Part shown: piece after piece, positions 8,876 through 12,337 of the stretch
Numbering within the stretch: position 1 is the first letter of the stretch
Layout: each line of letters begins with the position of its first letter
Source: Physocladia obscura
Lineage: Eukaryota; Chytridiomycota; Chytridiomycetes; Chytridiales; Chytriomycetaceae
NCBI GenBank assembly: GCA_027596945.1
Contig: JADGJH010001038.1
Span: forward strand, 1-12,337
Length of the DNA stretch: 12,337 nucleotides
Direction: 5' to 3'
Made by a program: the position numbers and the translations under genes
Notes under the pieces: model-generated
What the model was told of the DNA's origin: nothing
The model's database searches: none
What the model saw: the letters and a program-made list of their open reading frames with translations, nothing else

Positions 8876-10397
8876 ATGACAATGGATTCAGAAGACATTT
8901 GGACAGAGACGGCAGGGGCAGAGACAACAAACTTTTATGAGCTGCTCGGAGTTGAGCGAAACGCGAGTGGGGCAGTGATAAAGAAAGCGTACTACAAGGT
9001 AAAGAAATTGAATGCCACTAGCAGTTAGTTGTTGGTTTAACAGGTGCGAGCAGAAGTGTCTCGTGCTCCACCCCGACAAAGTGCTCCGCGGGGCGACGGA
9101 CGAAGCTGAGCGTGCAGCGGCAACGGCGGCATTCCAGCGGCTGACGCACGCGCACACGGTGCTTGCCGATCCCGCGCGGCGGCGCCACTACGACGCGACG
9201 GGCCGCGACCCGGGCCTCGACGGCATGGACGCCCTCAGCGCGCATGAGCCGCCGCCCGGGGGCTGGGCCGCCTTCTTCACGACGTTGTGGGGCGGCCTCG
9301 TGTCGAGCAACGCCATCGACGCCTTTGCCCTGCAGTACCGCGGCTCCGACCAGGAGGCCCGCGACGTCGTCGACGCCTACATGAAGGCCGCCACCGCCGC
9401 GTCAGTGGCGGCAAGCAGCGCGGCGATCGCTAATCCATCCAAACGCAAACGCGTGCCCAGCAACAGCAACAACAACATCAGCAGCACAAACATTAACTCG
9501 CCAATGGACCGCGTGCTGGCTGCCGTTCCCCTCGCAGTCTGGTCCGACGAAGACCGCTTCAGAGCAATTGTCCAGGCCGCCATCGACAAGGGCGACGTGT
9601 CCATGCGCTTAGACCCCTTTTTCCAAACCGATCCCAAAGCTACTGCCCGTCGCAAACGCTGCGCCGAACGTGAAGAGGCCCAACTCGCCGCCTTGTCGTC
9701 CTCCAACCCCCAACCCTCCAGCTCTAAAGCAATCTCTTCTTCGTCAACCGTCTCCAAACGCGCTACTCGCAGCAGCAGCAGCAGCAGCAACAGCAACATT
9801 CCCACTAATGACGATGATACTGCAACGGCAGCCCTCGAAGCCCAACTGAAAGAACGAAACAAGAACAGAATGGCTTCTCTGATTGACAAGCTCGAATCAA
9901 AAGCATCAGCATCAAAGATCACTAGCAAAAGCACCAGCAAAAATACCACTAATAATAAAGATAGCAATAAAGACAAAAGCACCAGAGGAATAGCAACCAA
10001 CTCGAAAAAATCGTCAACGGCGCAGACCAAAAAAAACAATCACGTTGAGGAACCTTCGGAACAAGAGTTTCTCGCGTTACAAGAAAAATTGTTCAAAAAG
10101 TCAAAGAATGCCAGTGAAAGCAACAATACAACTGCATCTTCGGCAAGCAAGGCACGCAATAAAGTGCCACAGGAGGTGGTGGAGGACAAAAAGGAGGTCA
10201 ATGATGACAATGACGATGGTTGGTCTGATGAAGAGGTTGATGGCGATGCTGAAGATTTGTCCAAAGATTTTACAAGCAATCAAATTGATGAAGATGATGG
10301 TGAGAGTATTGATGACGATGATGATGAAGATGAAATCGATGAAATTGATGAAATCGATGAAGTGGTGCAAGATGCAAGCTTGAAACGGCACAAATGA
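8876..10397 (+). CDS. DNAJC9: DNAJC9-like J-domain co-chaperone with long disordered, acidic C-terminus
   Basis: Two exons, 8876-8998 and 9054-10397, give 488 residues. The 55-bp intron is taken from GTAAAG to GAGCAG, because only this acceptor continues the J domain as KKAYYK-KCLVLHPDK. J domain about residues 19-88, with YELLGV and the HPD motif at 47-49 that stimulates Hsp70 ATPase. The following region resembles human DNAJC9, a histone-binding Hsp70 co-chaperone: WAAFFTTLW (112-120), a YRGSDQEARDVVDAYM stretch, FRAIVQAAIDKGDV, and the basic ARRKRCAEREEA segment. A 38-residue Ala/Ser/Asn insert with KRKR (171-174, possible nuclear signal) splits this domain. Beyond residue 250 the protein is Ser/Lys/Asn-rich and then strongly acidic (about 420-477, with DE-rich and IDE repeats), so it is almost twice the human length of 260. 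The first ATG is at 8876, with a second in-frame ATG two codons on. GC is very high in 9054-9420 and falls towards the 3' end. Confidence 0.88.
9769..9798 (+). repeat. CAG/CAA triplet run inside the DNAJC9-like gene
   Basis: Short run of AGC/AAC triplets that encodes alternating Ser and Asn in the disordered tail. A similar run of CAA/CAG triplets lies near 9459-9486. Likely length-variable microsatellites. Confidence 0.6.
10329..10364 (+). repeat. Four 9-bp GATGAAATY-type tandem units
   Basis: Units GATGAAATC, GATGAAATT, GATGAAATC and GATGAAGTG encode repeated Asp-Glu-Ile/Val in the acidic tail of the DNAJC9-like protein. Confidence 0.7.
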
Positions 10398-10506
10398 AAA
10401 ACATCCGCAATTGGAGTGGAGATAAAAGTTGGAAATTTTGTTATTGTATCGTTTTTTTTCTCTTGAGTTTGTCTTTTTTTATCTTTCTTTTTTTTTGTCA
10501 AATGTC

Positions 10507-10512
10507 AATAAA
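10507..10512 (+). terminator. Poly(A) signal AATAAA of the DNAJC9-like gene
   Basis: Canonical AATAAA 109 bp after the stop codon at 10395-10397, preceded by T-rich DNA (about 10450-10498). Confidence 0.6.
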
Positions 10513-10980
10513 CAACATTAAACCCTATGACAGTACATTTTCATTCAATTAATTGTTAATCAAAATTATGAAGAATTGAATTTAGATAAGTTGAATGTAA
10601 AAATGAATTTACATGAATAGAAGAAAGGTAATGAAATTACAAAGCCAATGTCCCCTAAGCCCTCATCTCACAACTCTTTGAGTAGATGAGCAAAACCGCA
10701 AATTGCATGAACTGGCTTTTGGATTGGAGTCACTTATGTTGCAAATCCAAAAAAACCCAGATTGGCATTACACTATTGGGAACAAGTTGAGCATGCATTG
10801 AAGAAATACTTGGAATAAACTGCAAACAGGTCAATTACTTTTTCCATAAAATCCAATCTAGTGATGAATATCACATTTTTATATGTCAAATTCTTGGAGC
10901 AGTACAAACAGGTGGAATTTGAGTTTGAAGAGTTGAATCCAGAGTAACTTTTTTCTGGATTTCCAAACTTGTGCCTAAGA
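10513..10980. other. AT-rich intergenic DNA, no intact gene
   Basis: Both strands are broken by frequent stops. A plus-strand open stretch at about 10697-10795 (RKLHELAFGLES onwards) is protein-like but short, and ends at a stop. It may belong to the decayed kinase-like region that follows, or be chance. No RNA gene or repeat recognised. Confidence 0.4.
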
Positions 10981-11454
10981 TAATATGGTACCAAAGATCA
11001 GAACTGTGATGAAGTTATTGGGTTGATAACCAATGATCTCCCTTTCATAACTACTACAAAGTATTCTTCTTCACGGCCTGCTGTGGTCTTGACCAGGATG
11101 AGCATTAATATTCCAATAGATTGTCTGTGCAACCCATTCCAGAAATACTTTCAGCAAATACCTTCAGCAAATATTTGGCTTGATTTCCTTACATTGTGCT
11201 GATCTCTTCAAAAATTCATTTGTGTTTCACTCAATTAGTCTCAGATTTGTTGGTAATGGTGCAGAAGTTTCATTTAGATTTATTCAAAAGCAAACTTCAA
11301 TATTGGTAATAAACAAGGTGAAATTAAAAATAAAGTTTGGTGTATCAAAATTGGTGATTTTGGGCTAAGCCCAACACTGGTTCAGCACTTGGTTACACCA
11401 AAATCTACAACGTCCCAAAAGCCACTCCTTTCAGGATCAATCCCAGGCCTGTGA
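10980..11454 (+). pseudogene. Possible decayed protein-kinase remnant
   Basis: Short plus-strand fragments appear in the order of a kinase catalytic domain. One frame stays open for about 72 codons (10984-11199) and ends in a segment like the hinge/helix-E region (NPFQKYFQQIPSANIWLDFL). Then HLDL at 11271-11282, in another frame, resembles the catalytic-loop HRDL. Next, IKIGDFGLS at 11344-11370 matches the DFG magnesium-binding motif, and GSIP at 11434-11445 could correspond to the region before APE. The HLDL-to-DFG spacing (about 25 codons) is near that of kinases. Stops and at least one frame change separate the fragments, so no intact gene exists. The family assignment rests mainly on the DFG segment and is tentative; multi-exon coding was considered but no good splice sites were found. 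Confidence 0.35.
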
Positions 11455-11513
11455 GCAATTCTATCATCAGACATACATCAGGATATTCACAGAATTCTAA
11501 TGATAAATAATAG

Positions 11514-11581
11514 TTGGACAAAATAGATCATCTTGAAAATATGTTGTGCTTTGATTGGATAAAACACATCATCTTGATTAT
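11514..11581 (+). repeat. Imperfect direct repeat, 2 x 27 bp
   Basis: Copies at 11514-11540 and 11555-11581 agree at 22 of 27 bases and share the core ATCATCTTGA. They are separated by 14 bp. Probably an old local duplication. Confidence 0.6.
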
Positions 11582-11624
11582 TTATTACTTTATATAAAAC
11601 TGTACATTTTGTAGAGAGGAAATG

Positions 11625-11637
11625 TCTGTCAGACAGA
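11625..11637. repeat. Small palindrome TCTGTC-A-GACAGA
   Basis: Perfect 6-bp arms with a single central base in non-coding AT-rich DNA. No function can be assigned. Confidence 0.4.
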
Positions 11638-12337
11638 TTTTAAATCACGATAAGAAATTTTTCATTAATTTAAAGCATTTGAGGAATGTAATTTAAATAA
11701 ATTTGTCAAATTTTTCAGGAATTGTAAATAAATAGACTGTGTATTTGAAATTAATTTGAAATAGTTTCTTTTGAATGTTGTTAATGAATTTTCAAATTTT
11801 GTATGCATTATTGCAATGGTATTTCCATCAGAAGGGGGTAACATTTCTTTCATTTACAACATTGTGATGCACTTATTTTTGAACCTTAAAATGTCTAAAG
11901 ATAGCATTGTCATGAGTAACAAAGCTGGTATGGTAACAATTTGATCTTCCGTCTTTTTATTTTTTGCCATTTTAACTGCCTTGAATTTTTTTTTTTTCCT
12001 TCAAATAAAATGAGTAATAATTATATCAAATTTAATTTTCTTTTGAATTATGACTGGTGGAGCTTTTTTATTTTTTAAAATCTTTTGAGCTCCAAAAAAC
12101 AATAAAAAAATGTGAAGCATCAGAACAAAATTATGTTCATATATAGTGAATTTTGACTGTGTGAATGCAATTTGATTGAGTTAGAACAGACACAACATTT
12201 TTCTTCCCAGCTATTCATCCAAAAATTTCCAGCTTATTTATCAAGAATCCTTTGTTCATTTCTTTTCAGATATGGTAAAGTTAAATAATATATAGAATGA
12301 TCTTATATAATTTTATTAAAAGTGTTGTCTACACAAT

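Larger units (their letters stand above)
11455..12337. other. AT-rich intergenic DNA, no gene seen
   Basis: Dense stop codons in all frames, T and A runs (for example around 11985-11998), and no recognisable protein, tRNA or rRNA. The longest open frame (minus strand, about 11665-11853) is Asn/Leu/Phe-rich, as expected by chance in AT-rich DNA. It holds a short direct repeat and one small palindrome, listed separately. Confidence 0.5.

Noticed and set aside
9039..9053. Alternative acceptor at AACAG (9039-9043) for the DNAJC9-like intron
   Set aside because: It shifts the frame and destroys the HPD region; the acceptor at 9053 restores an unbroken J domain.
9377..10039. Long open frame on the minus strand opposite the DNAJC9-like gene (220 codons)
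   Set aside because: Leu/Val-rich shadow of the Ser/Lys-rich coding strand; the plus strand has a J domain, continuous homology and a poly(A) signal.
10773..10994. Minus-strand open frame of 73 codons with a CLYC pair
   Set aside because: No recognised family, no splice or regulatory context, and AT-rich composition that easily yields such frames.
12055..12099. GGAGCT ... AGCTCC inverted repeat around T/A-rich DNA
   Set aside because: Only six paired bases at the ends with a low-complexity loop; not distinguishable from chance.
1..12337. CRISPR arrays, tRNA or rRNA genes, bacterial-type operons
   Set aside because: No regularly spaced repeats, no cloverleaf or rRNA segments recognised, and the spliceosomal introns show this is eukaryotic DNA.

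Overview
This is nuclear DNA from a eukaryote with many short introns (24 complete introns inferred, 42 to 192 bp, all GT-AG), the standard genetic code and AAUAAA-type polyadenylation signals. The gene set (a Cse1/exportin-2, an ADP1-type ABCG transporter with a cysteine-rich extracellular N-terminus, an ABHD11-type hydrolase and a DNAJC9-like J protein), the compact spacing and the intron density fit an opisthokont microbe, perhaps an early-diverging (chytrid-like) fungus. That placement is inference; nothing in the window is diagnostic of a species.

Layout. (1) Positions 1-177, plus strand: the last exon of an unidentified gene, whose stop codon overlaps its poly(A) signal. (2) 251-4293, minus strand: a complete CSE1/exportin-2 gene in 18 exons (957 codons), ending tail-to-tail with gene 1 only 73 bp away. 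(3) 4375-7455, minus strand: a complete ABCG half-transporter in 6 exons (875 codons), whose stop lies 81 bp upstream of the CSE1 start. (4) 7456-7610: a compact divergent promoter region with a long T tract. (5) 7611-8585, plus strand: an ABHD11/YbfF-type alpha/beta hydrolase in 2 exons (280 codons). (6) 8614-8826: a non-coding element with about 60-bp terminal inverted repeats and a probable degenerate target duplication, interpreted as a MITE; it occupies most of the space between genes 5 and 7. (7) 8876-10397, plus strand: a DNAJC9-like J protein in 2 exons (488 codons) with a long disordered and acidic C-terminus. (8) 10398-12337: AT-rich DNA with no intact gene; about 10980-11454 carries traces that resemble a decayed protein kinase.

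The genes are functionally unrelated (nuclear import-receptor recycling, membrane transport, a probably mitochondrial hydrolase, histone/Hsp70 co-chaperone), so this is ordinary compact genome organisation rather than a functional cluster. I do not see a novel multi-gene system. The most notable items are the MITE placed as the upstream region of the DNAJC9-like gene, the enlarged DNAJC9-like protein, the frequent AAG splice acceptors, and the very tight tandem, convergent and divergent gene spacings.
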